From Ureibacillus galli (lineage in GTDB: Bacteria > Bacillota > Bacilli > Bacillales_A > Planococcaceae): a stretch of 64,000 nt of DNA. The notes beneath the pieces are model-generated. The model did not search any database, was not told the DNA's origin, and worked only from the letters and a program-made list of their open reading frames with translations. This document shows positions 25,205 to 34,873 of the stretch, piece by piece. How positions within the stretch are numbered: the first letter of the stretch is position 1; the number at the start of each line of letters is the position of its first letter. The stretch covers positions 29,815 to 93,814 of the forward strand of contig NZ_JACSQA010000012.1 in assembly GCF_014836845.1 (NCBI RefSeq). The letters are read 5' to 3'. The translations under genes and the position numbers were made by a program.

Positions 25205-26866
25205 TTGTCTGATAAAAATACATTATCCATTTTTGCCTTAGGCGGTATTAATGAAATCGGCAAAAACATGTATGTCATCGAATATGGAGACGATCTTGTC
25301 ATTGTAGATTGCGGAGCAAAATTTGCCGATGAATCTTTATTAGGTATTAATTTAATTATTCCGGATGTAAGTTATTTACAGGAAAATCAACATAAAATTC
25401 GAGGACTAGTAGTAACCCATGGACATGAAGACCATATTGGCGGGATTCCATATTTTTTAAAAAAATTAAATGTCCCTATATATGCTACTCGATTTACTTT
25501 AGGGTTAATCGAACTAAAGTTAAAAGAGCACAAGCTTTTGAGGGAATCTACTTTAATCGAGATTCATTCAGAATCCGAATTAGATTTTGGTAAAATACAA
25601 GTTAGCTTTTTTAGAGTAAGTCATAGTATTCCTGACTGTTTAGGGATTGTATTCCATACACCTGAAGGAAATATCGTTCATACTGGTGATTTTAAATTTG
25701 ATTTAACACCTGTTAATGAACAATACTCAGATATCCATAAAATGGCTAAAATTGGTGAAGAAGGGGTATTAATGCTCATTTCGGAAAGTACAAATGCTGA
25801 GCGTCCTGGCTCAACCCCTTCAGAACATGAAGTCGGTTCGCATATTGAAGAAGCTTTTTCCAATGCAACTGGAAAAATTATTATTTCTACTTTTGCTTCC
25901 AACGTCAATCGAGTTCAACAAATTGTACATGCTGCTATTAAAACGAATCGGAAACTTGCATTACTCGGCCGCAGCATGGTGAATGTAGTAAAAGTAGCGA
26001 AAGAGCGAGGATATGTGGAAATCCCCGACTGGATGCTTATTGAAGCGCGGGATGTGAAACAATATCCCCCTGACCGTGTTGTTGTTTTATGTACAGGGAG
26101 CCAAGGTGAACCGTTAGCTGCCCTTTCCCGCTTATCGACAAACAACAATCGCGATGTAAAAGTTTTGCCGGATGATACAGTAATTTTTGCAGCATCACCT
26201 ATCCCCGGAAATGAGAAGGATGTTTCGAAAATTGTGGACAACCTATTCCAATTAGGAGCAAAGGTCATTTATGGTTCTTCTAGTATTACCGGGATGCATG
26301 TTTCAGGTCATGGCTATCAAGAAGACTTAAAACTAATGATTACTTTAATGAAACCGAAATATTTCATTCCGATTCACGGGGAATATCGAATGCTCCATTT
26401 ACATCGAATACTTGCTGAAGCAGTAGGTGTTGAAAGAAAGAATACGTTCATTATTCGGAACGGAGATGTAGTCGATATTGAATATGGTGAAGCTCGTCAA
26501 ACCCGTAAAATCACAGCTGGGGATACGTATGTAGATAATGTAGGCGATGATGAAATTGTAGATATCGTGTTGCGGGATCGTAAGCAACTTTCGGAAGAAG
26601 GAATGCTTGTTATTGTATTAACCATCAGTAAAGAAGATGGCAATCGTATTTCCGATCCTGACTGTATTTCACGAGGTTTTGTTTATGCAAAAGATTCGGA
26701 AAAACTAATACAAGATATTAATGAAATTGTTAAACGAACCGTTGACCCATTTAAAGATCCGAATATTCTCGGTATGAAACGGGCAATAAAGAAAGAAGTA
26801 GGTATTTTCTTGTCAGAAAAAACGAAGAAAAAGCCGATGATTTTACCAATTATTCTTGCTATTTAA
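25205..26866 (+). CDS. Ribonuclease J
   Basis: 553 residues from TTG 25205, which has AGAGGGG five bases upstream; the frame also opens at TTG 25187, but that start would place the ribosome site inside the gene. Metallo-beta-lactamase/beta-CASP enzyme with T-H-G-H-E-D-H-I-G-G (H72, H74, D76, H77), the SHSIPD motif, the beta-CASP region with LCTGSQGEP, and the C-terminal domain ending MILPII. It acts as an endonuclease and 5'-3' exonuclease in mRNA decay. In B. subtilis rnjA sits behind rpoY; here the gene stands alone, so it may be a J1, a J2 or an additional paralogue. Catalytic residues are complete. Confidence 0.93.
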   Translation: MSDKNTLSIFALGGINEIGKNMYVIEYGDDLVIVDCGAKFADESLLGINLIIPDVSYLQENQHKIRGLVVTHGHEDHIGGIPYFLKKLNVPIYATRFTLGLIELKLKEHKLLRESTLIEIHSESELDFGKIQVSFFRVSHSIPDCLGIVFHTPEGNIVHTGDFKFDLTPVNEQYSDIHKMAKIGEEGVLMLISESTNAERPGSTPSEHEVGSHIEEAFSNATGKIIISTFASNVNRVQQIVHAAIKTNRKLALLGRSMVNVVKVAKERGYVEIPDWMLIEARDVKQYPPDRVVVLCTGSQGEPLAALSRLSTNNNRDVKVLPDDTVIFAASPIPGNEKDVSKIVDNLFQLGAKVIYGSSSITGMHVSGHGYQEDLKLMITLMKPKYFIPIHGEYRMLHLHRILAEAVGVERKNTFIIRNGDVVDIEYGEARQTRKITAGDTYVDNVGDDEIVDIVLRDRKQLSEEGMLVIVLTISKEDGNRISDPDCISRGFVYAKDSEKLIQDINEIVKRTVDPFKDPNILGMKRAIKKEVGIFLSEKTKKKPMILPIILAI

Positions 26867-26870
26867 ATTG

Positions 26871-26910
26871 AAAGTGTTGAATCGCTTTATCGATTCAACA
26901 CTTTTTTATT
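26871..26910 (+). terminator. Terminator of the RNase J gene
   Basis: A perfect 14-bp stem, AAAGTGTTGAATCG and its complement with a 6-base loop, is followed by TTTTTTATT. It lies 4 bp beyond the stop. Confidence 0.93.
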
Positions 26911-26984
26911 CTTTCTCTATCCAGTTCGAATACTTTTATACAGGATAGGCAAATATAGTAATGGTTAATTTTCAATTTACAATA

Positions 26985-27016
26985 GCACCAAATAGTGCCG
27001 AACCATTGATTGGTGC
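26985..27016 (+). promoter_or_regulatory. Inverted repeat upstream of the catalase gene
   Basis: GCACCAA at 26985 and its complement TTGGTGC at 27010 are separated by 18 bases, 22 bp before the catalase ATG. It could be an operator or an mRNA stem. It does not match the PerR box consensus. I see no stronger regulatory site in the 172-bp gap. Confidence 0.3.
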
Positions 27017-27038
27017 CCAAAAGAAAGGATGAGATTTC

Positions 27039-28670
27039 ATGGAAAAAGACCCTTCCAACCAAGAAAAACATCAAACAAATATTGAAGACGATGGTACATT
27101 AACAAACAGGCAAGGTCACCCGATTACAAATAACCAAAACATTCGTACAGTTGGAAACCGAGGTCCCGCTACTTTAGAGAATTATGATTTCATTGAGAAA
27201 ATTAGTCATTTTGACCGTGAAAAAGTACCAGAGCGTATTGTACACGCCCGTGGAGCGGGTGCTCATGGTTATTTTGAAGCATATGGCACAGTGGGAAATG
27301 AACCCGTTTCAAAATATACCCGCGCAAAATTGTTCCAAGAAAAAGGAAAACGTACGCCGGTATTTGTACGATTCTCTACAGTAGTTCATGGATTACATTC
27401 CCCCGAAACGGTTCGCGACCCGCGTGGATTTGCAGTTAAATTTTATACAGAGGATGGCAACTGGGACTTAGTAGGAAATAACTTAAAAATTTTCTTCATT
27501 CGCGACGCAATGAAGTTCCCAGATATGATTCATGCTTTTCGTCCAGACCCTGTTACGAATATTCAAGATTCTCGTCGATTCTTTGATTTTTGTGCGAATT
27601 CTCCGGAAACATTCCATATGGTAACTCTTGTTTATTCACCGTGGGGAATCCCTGCTAACTATCGAATGATGCAAGGTTCCGGTGTTAACACGTATAAATG
27701 GGTAAACAATGAAGGAAAAGCTGTTTTAGTTAAGTATCATTGGGAACCAAAACAAGGAATTAAAAACTTGACGGTGAAAGAAGCAGAAGAAATCCAGGCG
27801 AAAAACTTCAATCATGCAACTCAAGATTTATATGAAGCAATTGAACGTGGAGATTATCCTGAATGGGAACTATTTGTTCAAATTATGGAAGATGGTCCAC
27901 ATCCAGAACTTGACTTTGACCCACTAGATGATACGAAACTATGGCCAAATGATCAATTCCCTTGGTTACCAGTAGGACGAATGGTATTAAACAAAAACCC
28001 AGAAAACTACTTCAATGAAGTTGAACAAGTGGCTTTTGGTACAGGGGTTCTTGTGGATGGTTTAGATTTCTCTGACGATAAAATGTTACAAGGAAGAACA
28101 TTCTCTTATTCTGATACACAACGTTATCGTGTAGGTGCTAACTATTTACAACTACCGATTAACGCTGCGAAAAAACGTGTTGCTACAAACCAAGAAGGTG
28201 GACAATTACGTTACTACAACGATAAAGCTCCTGGTCAAAATTTACACGTGAACTATGAACCTTCCAGTATGGGTGGCTTAAAAGAAGCGCAACAAGTGGG
28301 CAAGGAATATACACCAAAAGTTGAAGGGAATTTAGTTCGCGAATCCATTGAACGAAATGATAATACAAAACAAGCTGGCGAAACATATCGCAGTTTTGAA
28401 CAATGGGAAAAAGATGAGCTTATTAACAATTTAGTGAACGACCTTGTGCTTTGTCCAAAGGATATTCAAGATAAAATGATGGCACTTGCCGATGAAGCAG
28501 ATGAGGAATACGGCCGTCGCTTAAGAGAAGGACTAGCTGAAAAAGCTAAATCCATGAACAATAAAGAAGAATTCGGCAAAGAATTCAATCCACATCCTCT
28601 TGGCGCAAAAGAAGCTGATCAAGCAGTGAAAGATGCTGTTGACAAAGGTCACGACGCTGATCCATATTAA
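27039..28670 (+). CDS. Monofunctional haem catalase, KatX/KatB-like
   Basis: 543 residues. It breaks down hydrogen peroxide to water and oxygen. It shows the catalytic His region [12 protein letters not shown] (about 66-77), the distal Asn in LVGNN, the [23 protein letters not shown] block and the haem-ligand Tyr in [12 protein letters not shown] (near 350). The [12 protein letters not shown] variant and the [12 protein letters not shown]-terminus resemble, from memory, the B. subtilis spore catalase KatX more than vegetative KatA. The C-terminal region (about 390-543) is charged and rich in Glu, Lys and Asp. AAGGATG precedes the ATG. Forespore expression is an inference from this resemblance only. 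Confidence 0.94.
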   Translation: MEKDPSNQEKHQTNIEDDGTLTNRQGHPITNNQNIRTVGNRGPATLENYDFIEKISHFDREKVPERIVHARGAGAHGYFEAYGTVGNEPVSKYTRAKLFQEKGKRTPVFVRFSTVVHGLHSPETVRDPRGFAVKFYTEDGNWDLVGNNLKIFFIRDAMKFPDMIHAFRPDPVTNIQDSRRFFDFCANSPETFHMVTLVYSPWGIPANYRMMQGSGVNTYKWVNNEGKAVLVKYHWEPKQGIKNLTVKEAEEIQAKNFNHATQDLYEAIERGDYPEWELFVQIMEDGPHPELDFDPLDDTKLWPNDQFPWLPVGRMVLNKNPENYFNEVEQVAFGTGVLVDGLDFSDDKMLQGRTFSYSDTQRYRVGANYLQLPINAAKKRVATNQEGGQLRYYNDKAPGQNLHVNYEPSSMGGLKEAQQVGKEYTPKVEGNLVRESIERNDNTKQAGETYRSFEQWEKDELINNLVNDLVLCPKDIQDKMMALADEADEEYGRRLREGLAEKAKSMNNKEEFGKEFNPHPLGAKEADQAVKDAVDKGHDADPY

Positions 28671-28700
28671 TGCTTAAAACTTGTTCTATTGAATAAATTA

Positions 28701-28742
28701 AAATGCACAAATGCTGATCAAAATCACATTTGTGCATTTTTT
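28701..28742 (+). terminator. Terminator between catalase and SDR genes
   Basis: A 13-bp stem, AAATGCACAAATG and its complement with a 13-base loop, is followed by six T. It lies 30 bp after catalase and just before the end of the convergent SDR gene. Confidence 0.88.
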
Positions 28743-28750
28743 CGTTCACA

Positions 28751-29680
28751 TCAGGAAGTTGTAAATTGCCCGCCATTAACATGCAGAGTTTGCCCTGTTA
28801 CAAAACGTGAATCATCAGATGCTAAATATACGTAAGTGGGAGCTAATTCAAAAGGCTGTCCTTGTCGTTGCATTGGATTACCAGCAATCGTCACGGCATC
28901 AGCGGAAAAACTAGCTGGAATCAACGGTGTCCATATTCGACCAGGAGCAACCGCGTTAACTCTTATCCCCTTTTTTACCAAGTTATTAGCTAACGCTCTA
29001 GTAAAGCCAACATTGGCAGCTTTCGTCGCACTATAATCAATTAGTTCCTCATTGCCATCATATGCTACAACAGATGCTGTATTAATAATGGAACTTCCCG
29101 CTTTTAAATGGGGTAATGCTGCTCTCGTTGTGTAAAAGTGGGAATAAATATTAACTTTAAATGTATCATCAAACTGTTCATCGGTAATATCTAGTAAGCT
29201 TAATTGTTGAAACTGAATCCCTACATGATTACATAAAATATTCAGTTTTCCAAAAGTTTCAACTGTCTTTTCCACGATATACTCACATTGCTTTTTATTT
29301 CTCAAATCACCGGGTAATAGTAAACAACGCCTGCCAAGTTGTTCAATTCTATTTTTCGTACGATGGGCATCTTCATGTTCATCTAAGTAAGCAATGGCTA
29401 CATCCGCTCCTTCTTTCGCAAAGGCTATCGCCACTGCTGCCCCGATACCACTATCCCCACCCGTGATTAATGCCACTTTGTCTTTTAATTTCATCGATCC
29501 TTTATATTGGGGATTTTCAATAATCGGTCTCGGCACCATTAACCGTTCTAATCCTGGTTGTCGATATTGTCTTTGCTCAGGTACTGTTATTGGAATATCT
29601 TCCACTCGCGTAATTGTTCCGTAATTTGGATATAGGGGATATGCACCGTCCATACATTCTTTTTTCCTTTTGTTTTCCAT
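28751..29680 (-). CDS. Short-chain dehydrogenase/reductase
   Basis: 309 residues. An N-terminal extension of about 65 residues (rich in Pro, Arg and Tyr) precedes a classical SDR domain: NAD(P)-binding TGGDSGIG (about 73-80), NHVG, catalytic Ser and the YSATK motif, and [10 protein letters not shown]. The extended layout matches the general-stress/spore SDR group (YdaD, YhxC, YhdF) common in Bacillus. Substrate unknown. ATG 29680 has GGAGGG upstream. It is convergent with the catalase gene. Confidence 0.93.
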   Translation of the reverse strand: MENKRKKECMDGAYPLYPNYGTITRVEDIPITVPEQRQYRQPGLERLMVPRPIIENPQYKGSMKLKDKVALITGGDSGIGAAVAIAFAKEGADVAIAYLDEHEDAHRTKNRIEQLGRRCLLLPGDLRNKKQCEYIVEKTVETFGKLNILCNHVGIQFQQLSLLDITDEQFDDTFKVNIYSHFYTTRAALPHLKAGSSIINTASVVAYDGNEELIDYSATKAANVGFTRALANNLVKKGIRVNAVAPGRIWTPLIPASFSADAVTIAGNPMQRQGQPFELAPTYVYLASDDSRFVTGQTLHVNGGQFTTS

Positions 29681-29819
29681 AGTACCCTCCTAGTAAAAGT
29701 AAAACTATGGTCATTTTATGTGAGCTACTTCCATTGGGTGCCTATCTTTATAAAATTTGAGTTCACTAAAAAAGACTTATAAGAATAATATGTGGATAAA
29801 TATCTATAGGAGGCGTTTT

Positions 29820-29993
29820 ATGTTTTATTCCCATCATTGCCCTGGAGTAAATAAGTTATTAATCAATTATTCTAACGAAAAAGTAAAGGTTCAATACGCA
29901 TCCAATAAAGTTCCCTTTCTCTTGCCTGCTATTAGCTTTAGGCCACCGTATTATGTGAATCCAAGATGCGAATGGAACTATCCTATCATTTGA
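29820..29993 (+). CDS. 57-residue protein, unknown, with strong ribosome site
   Basis: ATG 29820 lies six bases behind AGGAGG, and the frame ends just before a strong terminator, so this looks like a complete single-gene unit. The protein is rich in Tyr, Pro, Asn and His, with two Cys and no membrane segment. Composition and the setting (beside spoVR) are compatible with a small spore-coat protein, but nothing in the sequence proves this. The frame can be extended to 29757, without a ribosome site. Confidence 0.6.
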   Translation: MFYSHHCPGVNKLLINYSNEKVKVQYASNKVPFLLPAISFRPPYYVNPRCEWNYPII

Positions 29994-30003
29994 TTATAAA
30001 ATA

Positions 30004-30035
30004 AGCCCGTCAACATTAAGTTAACGGGCTTTTTC
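30004..30035. terminator. Bidirectional terminator between the 57-residue gene and spoVR
   Basis: An 11-bp stem (AGCCCGTCAAC with GTTAACGGGCT, one mismatch) is followed by five T on the plus strand. It can serve both converging genes. Confidence 0.83.
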
Positions 30036-31436
30036 TTATAATGCTTTGCGATAATTTCTTTTTCCGTCATACGTATAGAGTACAGGTTTTTGTTCAACAA
30101 ACGTTTCCAAATGAACGGGGCGGCCCCACAGTTGATAAATATACGGAAGGACATTTTCTAAATAATGGGGGTCAAGTTCCATTCCTTCATAACCATGCTT
30201 TAAGTATAACTCGCCATTTCTTAAATAATCCCCACTTTCTACTACGATATAAGGGAAACCACCGTTTACTCTCATCGAAACGAGTTGATCTCTTACATTC
30301 CGATAATCTTTATCTGTAATTTTATAGTCGGAACCTTTTTTCTCAAACAAATACATATCTTCTTGTTCTACTAATTCCTTCGTCAAATAGTTTCGGATAA
30401 AGGAAAGATCCGATTCAATTTCTCGAACCTCAAATATTTTATCCCGACCGGAACCGGGCTTTACACCCATCCTTCTCATTTCTTCCGTAGGATTGTCATA
30501 ACGCTTTTCAATATCTTCAAAGATTTTCAAGCCTAAATAATAAGGGTTTATGGAAGTTTTGGACGGTTGCACAACACCGGCATTTAATTTCGCATATTCA
30601 ATCGTTTCATCTGTCGTTAAATTTAACTCCCTCATAATTCGTTGATGCCAATAGGAAGCCCAGCCTTCGTTCATAATTTTCGTTTCTAGTTGGGGCCAGA
30701 AATACAACATTTCCTCACGCATCATCGTTAAAATATCCCTTTGCCATTCTTCCAATTCCCGACTATACATTTCAATAAATAGGAGTAAATCCTTTTCAGG
30801 TTTTGGAGGGAATTTTTTTCTTTTAAAACGAACCGTTTTCTTCGGTTCTTCTTTTTTATCTAAATCCCACAAATCATCATAAGGAGATTTAGATACAATC
30901 ATTTCATCTTCATCAATATCATCTTCATAGTCTAATAAGTTCGGTCTTACAATAGAAGGATCTATATGCTCTTGTATAGCTAATACAGCATCTAAAAACT
31001 GCTCCACTTCATCTTTTCCATAAAGCATTTCATAGTTCGCAATTCGCTCTGCTGTAGCAGTCATACTTTCGACCATGTCTCTCCTCGTATTTGAAAAGCG
31101 CACATTATTTTTAAAGAAGTCACAATGGGCTAATACATGGGCAATGATTAATTTATTTTGAGTTAACGAATTCGTATCAAGTAAAAATGCATAGCAAGGA
31201 TTAGAATTGATGACTAGCTCATAAATTTGGCTTAAACCTAAGTCATATTGAAGCTTCATTTTATGAAATTGCTTTCCAAAACTCCAATGGGAAAAACGAG
31301 TCGGCATTCCATATGCACCTATTGTATAAATGATATCAGCAGGACAAATTTCATAATGCATAGGGAAAAAATCTAATCCGAAATCAATCGCAATTTCTGT
31401 AATTTCTTCAATGGCTTTATGAAGCTCTTTTTCCAT
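30036..31436 (-). CDS. spoVR: SpoVR, spore cortex formation protein
   Basis: 466 residues from ATG 31436 (GGAGG seven bases upstream); B. subtilis SpoVR has about 468. Recognisable family stretches are [28 protein letters not shown] near the start (here read in parts), the [12 protein letters not shown] segment, the [12 protein letters not shown] motif, and the [12 protein letters not shown] motif in the middle. In B. subtilis it is made in the mother cell under sigma-E and is needed for normal cortex. It lies last in the prkA, yhbH, spoVR cluster, the same functional trio as PrkA-YeaH-YcgB in proteobacteria. Its biochemical activity is unknown. Confidence 0.95.
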   Translation of the reverse strand: MEKELHKAIEEITEIAIDFGLDFFPMHYEICPADIIYTIGAYGMPTRFSHWSFGKQFHKMKLQYDLGLSQIYELVINSNPCYAFLLDTNSLTQNKLIIAHVLAHCDFFKNNVRFSNTRRDMVESMTATAERIANYEMLYGKDEVEQFLDAVLAIQEHIDPSIVRPNLLDYEDDIDEDEMIVSKSPYDDLWDLDKKEEPKKTVRFKRKKFPPKPEKDLLLFIEMYSRELEEWQRDILTMMREEMLYFWPQLETKIMNEGWASYWHQRIMRELNLTTDETIEYAKLNAGVVQPSKTSINPYYLGLKIFEDIEKRYDNPTEEMRRMGVKPGSGRDKIFEVREIESDLSFIRNYLTKELVEQEDMYLFEKKGSDYKITDKDYRNVRDQLVSMRVNGGFPYIVVESGDYLRNGELYLKHGYEGMELDPHYLENVLPYIYQLWGRPVHLETFVEQKPVLYTYDGKRNYRKAL

Positions 31437-31475
31437 TCCTTCTCCTCCCGTAAAAAATTTCTCGGGCACTTTTTC

Positions 31476-32639
31476 CTAAACAGTCGTTTCTTGTTTTTGG
31501 AAAAAGTTTTTTAATGCTTCATATACATCCTTCTTCTGTCTTAAAATGTAATGGCGGAACTTTGGATTTTCAATTTTCTTAAATGTTGACATTAGCGAGG
31601 AATAACGATTATTTGGATTTACTTCCCCGTAGCCAAACATACTTGAAAGTTCCATTAACTCCGATACTAGTCTTAGGCATTTCTCATTATCTGTTGAGAA
31701 ATTTTCACCATCCGAGAAATGAACTGGATAAATATTGTAGCGAACAGGACTATATTTCTCATCGATTAATTCTAACGCTTTGGAATAGGCGGAGGAGCAA
31801 ATTGTCCCACCGCTTTCCCCTTTAGTAAAGAATTCTTCTTCCGTTACAACTTTTGCCTCTGTATGGTGGGCAATAAATTCAATTTCAACGGTTTGATATT
31901 TCGTTCTTAAAAATCGAGTCATCCAAAAGAAAAAGCTACGAGCACAAAATTTTTCAAAACTTCCCATTGAACCGCTCGTATCCATCATGGCAAGAACGAC
32001 TGCCCTCGTTTCCGGTTTTGTTACTTCATCCCAAGTTTTAAAGCGTAAATCATCGTTATGAATAGGTGCAATTTCTGCTTTCCCCTTCATAGCGTTCCGT
32101 TTTATCGCTGTTAATATCGTTCTTTTCTTATCAATGTTGCCCATTAAACCTTTTTTACGAATATCATTGAACTCGATTTTTTCTGTCGTAATATCTGCCA
32201 TCTCTTTCTTTTCTAAGTTAGGAAGCTCTAATTCTTTGAACAACATATTTTGAACGTCTTCTAAACTAACTTCAGCTTCATAGTAATCATTACCTGGTTG
32301 ATCACCAGCTTTTTTCCCTTGACCTTGTGCTTCATTTCCAGGTTTACCGTCGCGGGCTACCACATCACCAATTTGACTATCTCCTTGACCTTGACCAACA
32401 TGTTTTGATTTCCCATAGTTATAACGGATTTTATATTCATCTAATGAACGAATTGGTATTTTTATCACTTCACGACCATTGGACATAATAATGCTTTCTT
32501 CGCTAATTAAATCTGGCAAATTATTTTTGATTGCATCCTTTACTTTTTCCATATGTCGCTGTTGATCTTGGTACCCTTTACGATGGAGTGACCAATTTTC
32601 CTGAGAGACGACAAAGTTTCGATTCTGATTTTCACTCAT
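31476..32639 (-). CDS. yhbH: YhbH, DUF444 sporulation protein
   Basis: 387 residues from ATG 32639 (TGAGGA upstream; an ATG at 32654 opens the frame but has no site). The N-terminal half is charged, with a Gly/Gln/Asp-rich linker (about 85-115). The C-terminal half resembles a von Willebrand A-type domain with a MIDAS-like motif, MMDTSGSMG (about 223-231). DUF444 proteins accompany PrkA and SpoVR in many bacteria, and in Bacillus yhbH is under sigma-E. It lies 39 bp upstream of spoVR, so the two probably share a transcript. Role: probably an adaptor in the PrkA pathway; inference from genomic linkage. Confidence 0.94.
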   Translation of the reverse strand: MSENQNRNFVVSQENWSLHRKGYQDQQRHMEKVKDAIKNNLPDLISEESIIMSNGREVIKIPIRSLDEYKIRYNYGKSKHVGQGQGDSQIGDVVARDGKPGNEAQGQGKKAGDQPGNDYYEAEVSLEDVQNMLFKELELPNLEKKEMADITTEKIEFNDIRKKGLMGNIDKKRTILTAIKRNAMKGKAEIAPIHNDDLRFKTWDEVTKPETRAVVLAMMDTSGSMGSFEKFCARSFFFWMTRFLRTKYQTVEIEFIAHHTEAKVVTEEEFFTKGESGGTICSSAYSKALELIDEKYSPVRYNIYPVHFSDGENFSTDNEKCLRLVSELMELSSMFGYGEVNPNNRYSSLMSTFKKIENPKFRHYILRQKKDVYEALKNFFQKQETTV

Positions 32640-32749
32640 TTTATCCTCACCCATCTTTGAAATTTCCCATTTTTACAAAAAGGGAAAATCACTTTTTTAT
32701 AATATGCGAATTTTCTGATATATTTCACAACATTTTAATAAAAATAAGT

Positions 32750-32775
32750 GAGTGTCCTAAATTTTATGGACACTC
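32750..32775 (-). terminator. Terminator after prkA
   Basis: A perfect 8-bp stem, GAGTGTCC and GGACACTC with a 10-base loop, lies 20 bp beyond the prkA stop. The T-rich tail on the minus strand is only moderate, so yhbH-spoVR may have a separate promoter or receive some read-through. Confidence 0.7.
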
Positions 32776-32795
32776 CTTCGAATATATACCTTATA

Positions 32796-34691
32796 TTATC
32801 TATTTAATAAACTTCCAACATATCTTAATAATTCGTTTGCAGAGTTAGAATCATAGCCATGTTCATCTATGAGTCTTGCAACGACTTCATTTATTTTTTT
32901 CAATTGGGACTCATCCGGTGTTTTAGATGAAGTAGTAATTTTCACAACGTCTTTTAAATCAGCAAATAGTTTTTTCTGGATCGCTTCTCGCAATCTTTCG
33001 TGGGAATTGTAATCAAATCGTTTCCCTTTACGAGCAAAAGCAGAAAGTCGAATTAAAATCTCTTCTCGGAAAGCCCGTTTTGCATTTTCAGAAACACCAA
33101 TTTGTTCTTCGATGGAACGCATAAGTTTTTCATCTGGATTCATCTCTTCACCGGTAATTGGATCGCGAAGTTTATTTTTATTACAAAATGCCTCTACATT
33201 ATCCAAATAATTATTCATTAATGTTTTCGCAGATTCTTCATAGGAATAGACAAATGCCTTTTGCACTTCATTCTTCGCAATTTCATCGTATTCTCTTCGG
33301 GCAATGGCAATGTAATTCATATATTTTTCCCGGTCTTCTTCAGAAATCGATGCATGTTGATCTAAACCGTCTTTCAAAGATCGTAAAACATCTAACGCAT
33401 TAATCGAAGGTACTTCCTTTCGGATAATAGCAGAAGAAATTCGATTAATAATATAACGAGGGTCTATTCCGTTCATACCTTCATTTGGATATTCCTTCTT
33501 CAGTTCCTCTACATCAACGGAGTTAAATCCTTCAACACTTTCTCCATCATACAAGCGCATTTTTTTCACAAGGTCGATACCTTGTTTTTTCGGAATCTCT
33601 AATCTCGTTAAAACAGAGAAAATCGCTGCTGCTCGTAATGCATGGGGCGCGATATGAACATGAGACATATCACTTTCTCGAATCATTTTTTCGTATATGC
33701 GCTCTTCCTCTGACACTTTTAAATTATACGGAATCGGCATGACAATTATTCTTGAATGTAATGCCTCGTTCTTTTTATTGGAAATGAAAGTACGATATTC
33801 TGTTTCATTTGTATGGGCTACAATGAGCTCGTCTGCACTAATGAGCGCAAAACGTCCTGCCTTGAAATTTCCTTCTTGTGTTAAAGATAATAAATGCCAT
33901 AAAAACTTCTCATCTAATTTCAGCATTTCTTGGAATTCCATCATTCCACGATTTGCTTTATTAAGCTCCCCATCAAAACGATAAGCCCGTGGATCTGATT
34001 CAGAACCATATTCTGCTATAGTCGAAAAATCGATACTTCCAGTTAAATCCGCAATATCCTGTGACTTCGGATCTGACGGTGTAAATGTTCCGATACCAAC
34101 CCGTTTATCTTCGGAGAAAAAGATACGCTCAACCATGACATCTTCAATACGACCACCATATTCTTGTTGTAGACGCATTGTATTTAATGGAGATAAACTT
34201 CCTTCAATACGTATTCCATATTCTTTAAAAAACTCTTCCCTTAAATTATGCGGAATGAGATGAAGGGGATCTTCGTGCATCGGACATCCTTTAATGGCAT
34301 AAACTGCCCCTTCTTCAGTCCTAGAATATTGCTCTAACCCTCGTTTTAGCAATGTGACAATGGTGGATTTCCCTCCACTAACAGGCCCCATCAATAAAAG
34401 AATTCTTTTTCGAACGTCTAATCTTCTAGCTGCTGGGTGGAAATATTCCTCCACTAATCTTTCTAATGCTGTTTCGAGTCCAAAGATTTCTTTTCCAAAG
34501 AAATGGTACATTTTCTTCCCATCTCTTTCGGCTAAACCAGCACTTTTAATCATATTGTAGACTCGGGAATGCGCTGTTTGAGCAACTTCAGGTCTTTCCC
34601 TAACAATCTCTAAGTATTCTGCAAATGTACCTTCCCATTTCAGGCTATCCTCTTCTTCTCTATATTGTCGAACCCTGTTTAAAATATCGAT
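32796..34691 (-). CDS. prkA: PrkA serine protein kinase / AAA+ sporulation protein
   Basis: 631 residues from the proposed start. It has an AAA+ part with Walker A LMGPVSGGKST (about 100-110), the FGLETALERLVEEY segment before it, and a C-terminal PrkA domain. In B. subtilis PrkA works in the mother cell under sigma-E. The start is unusual: GGAGG (34700-34704) points with 8-base spacing to ATC at 34691, giving (M)DILNRVRQYREEE, which aligns with the B. subtilis N-terminus. The nearest ATG (34706) overlaps the ribosome site itself and has none of its own. I therefore call a non-AUG start; if wrong, the protein starts five codons earlier. Confidence 0.93.
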   Translation of the reverse strand: MDILNRVRQYREEEDSLKWEGTFAEYLEIVRERPEVAQTAHSRVYNMIKSAGLAERDGKKMYHFFGKEIFGLETALERLVEEYFHPAARRLDVRKRILLLMGPVSGGKSTIVTLLKRGLEQYSRTEEGAVYAIKGCPMHEDPLHLIPHNLREEFFKEYGIRIEGSLSPLNTMRLQQEYGGRIEDVMVERIFFSEDKRVGIGTFTPSDPKSQDIADLTGSIDFSTIAEYGSESDPRAYRFDGELNKANRGMMEFQEMLKLDEKFLWHLLSLTQEGNFKAGRFALISADELIVAHTNETEYRTFISNKKNEALHSRIIVMPIPYNLKVSEEERIYEKMIRESDMSHVHIAPHALRAAAIFSVLTRLEIPKKQGIDLVKKMRLYDGESVEGFNSVDVEELKKEYPNEGMNGIDPRYIINRISSAIIRKEVPSINALDVLRSLKDGLDQHASISEEDREKYMNYIAIARREYDEIAKNEVQKAFVYSYEESAKTLMNNYLDNVEAFCNKNKLRDPITGEEMNPDEKLMRSIEEQIGVSENAKRAFREEILIRLSAFARKGKRFDYNSHERLREAIQKKLFADLKDVVKITTSSKTPDESQLKKINEVVARLIDEHGYDSNSANELLRYVGSLLNR

Positions 34692-34724
34692 AGTTCTTAC
34701 CTCCATTCAGGGCGTGTTTTTAAC

Positions 34725-34753
34725 AATGTATGAAGTTATTCTGATAATGATAC
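34725..34753 (-). promoter_or_regulatory. Probable sigma-E promoter of prkA
   Basis: On the minus strand, CATACATT at 34725-34732 matches the sigma-E -10 consensus (CATACANT) in full. Fourteen bases upstream is GTATCAT, a partial -35 match. prkA is a known sigma-E target in B. subtilis. Confidence 0.6.
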
Positions 34754-34822
34754 CGGATACTCGATAATATAATTTTTATTTCCCGGCGATTTTTGACATG
34801 TAAAACCTACTAATCACTTAGA

Positions 34823-34866
34823 AAATAAAAGAGCTTTGCTAAAATGAGTGGACATTTAGCAAGCTC
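34823..34866 (-). terminator. Terminator after the DegV gene
   Basis: A 12- to 13-bp stem, GAGCTTTGCTAAA with TTTAGCAAGCTC (one bulge), is followed on the minus strand by TTTTATTTT. It lies 8 bp beyond the stop. Confidence 0.83.
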
Positions 34867-34873
34867 CAAAAAA

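Noticed and set aside
25915..26268. 117-codon minus-strand open frame inside the RNase J gene
   Set aside because: It is a shadow of a conserved enzyme gene, with no start context.
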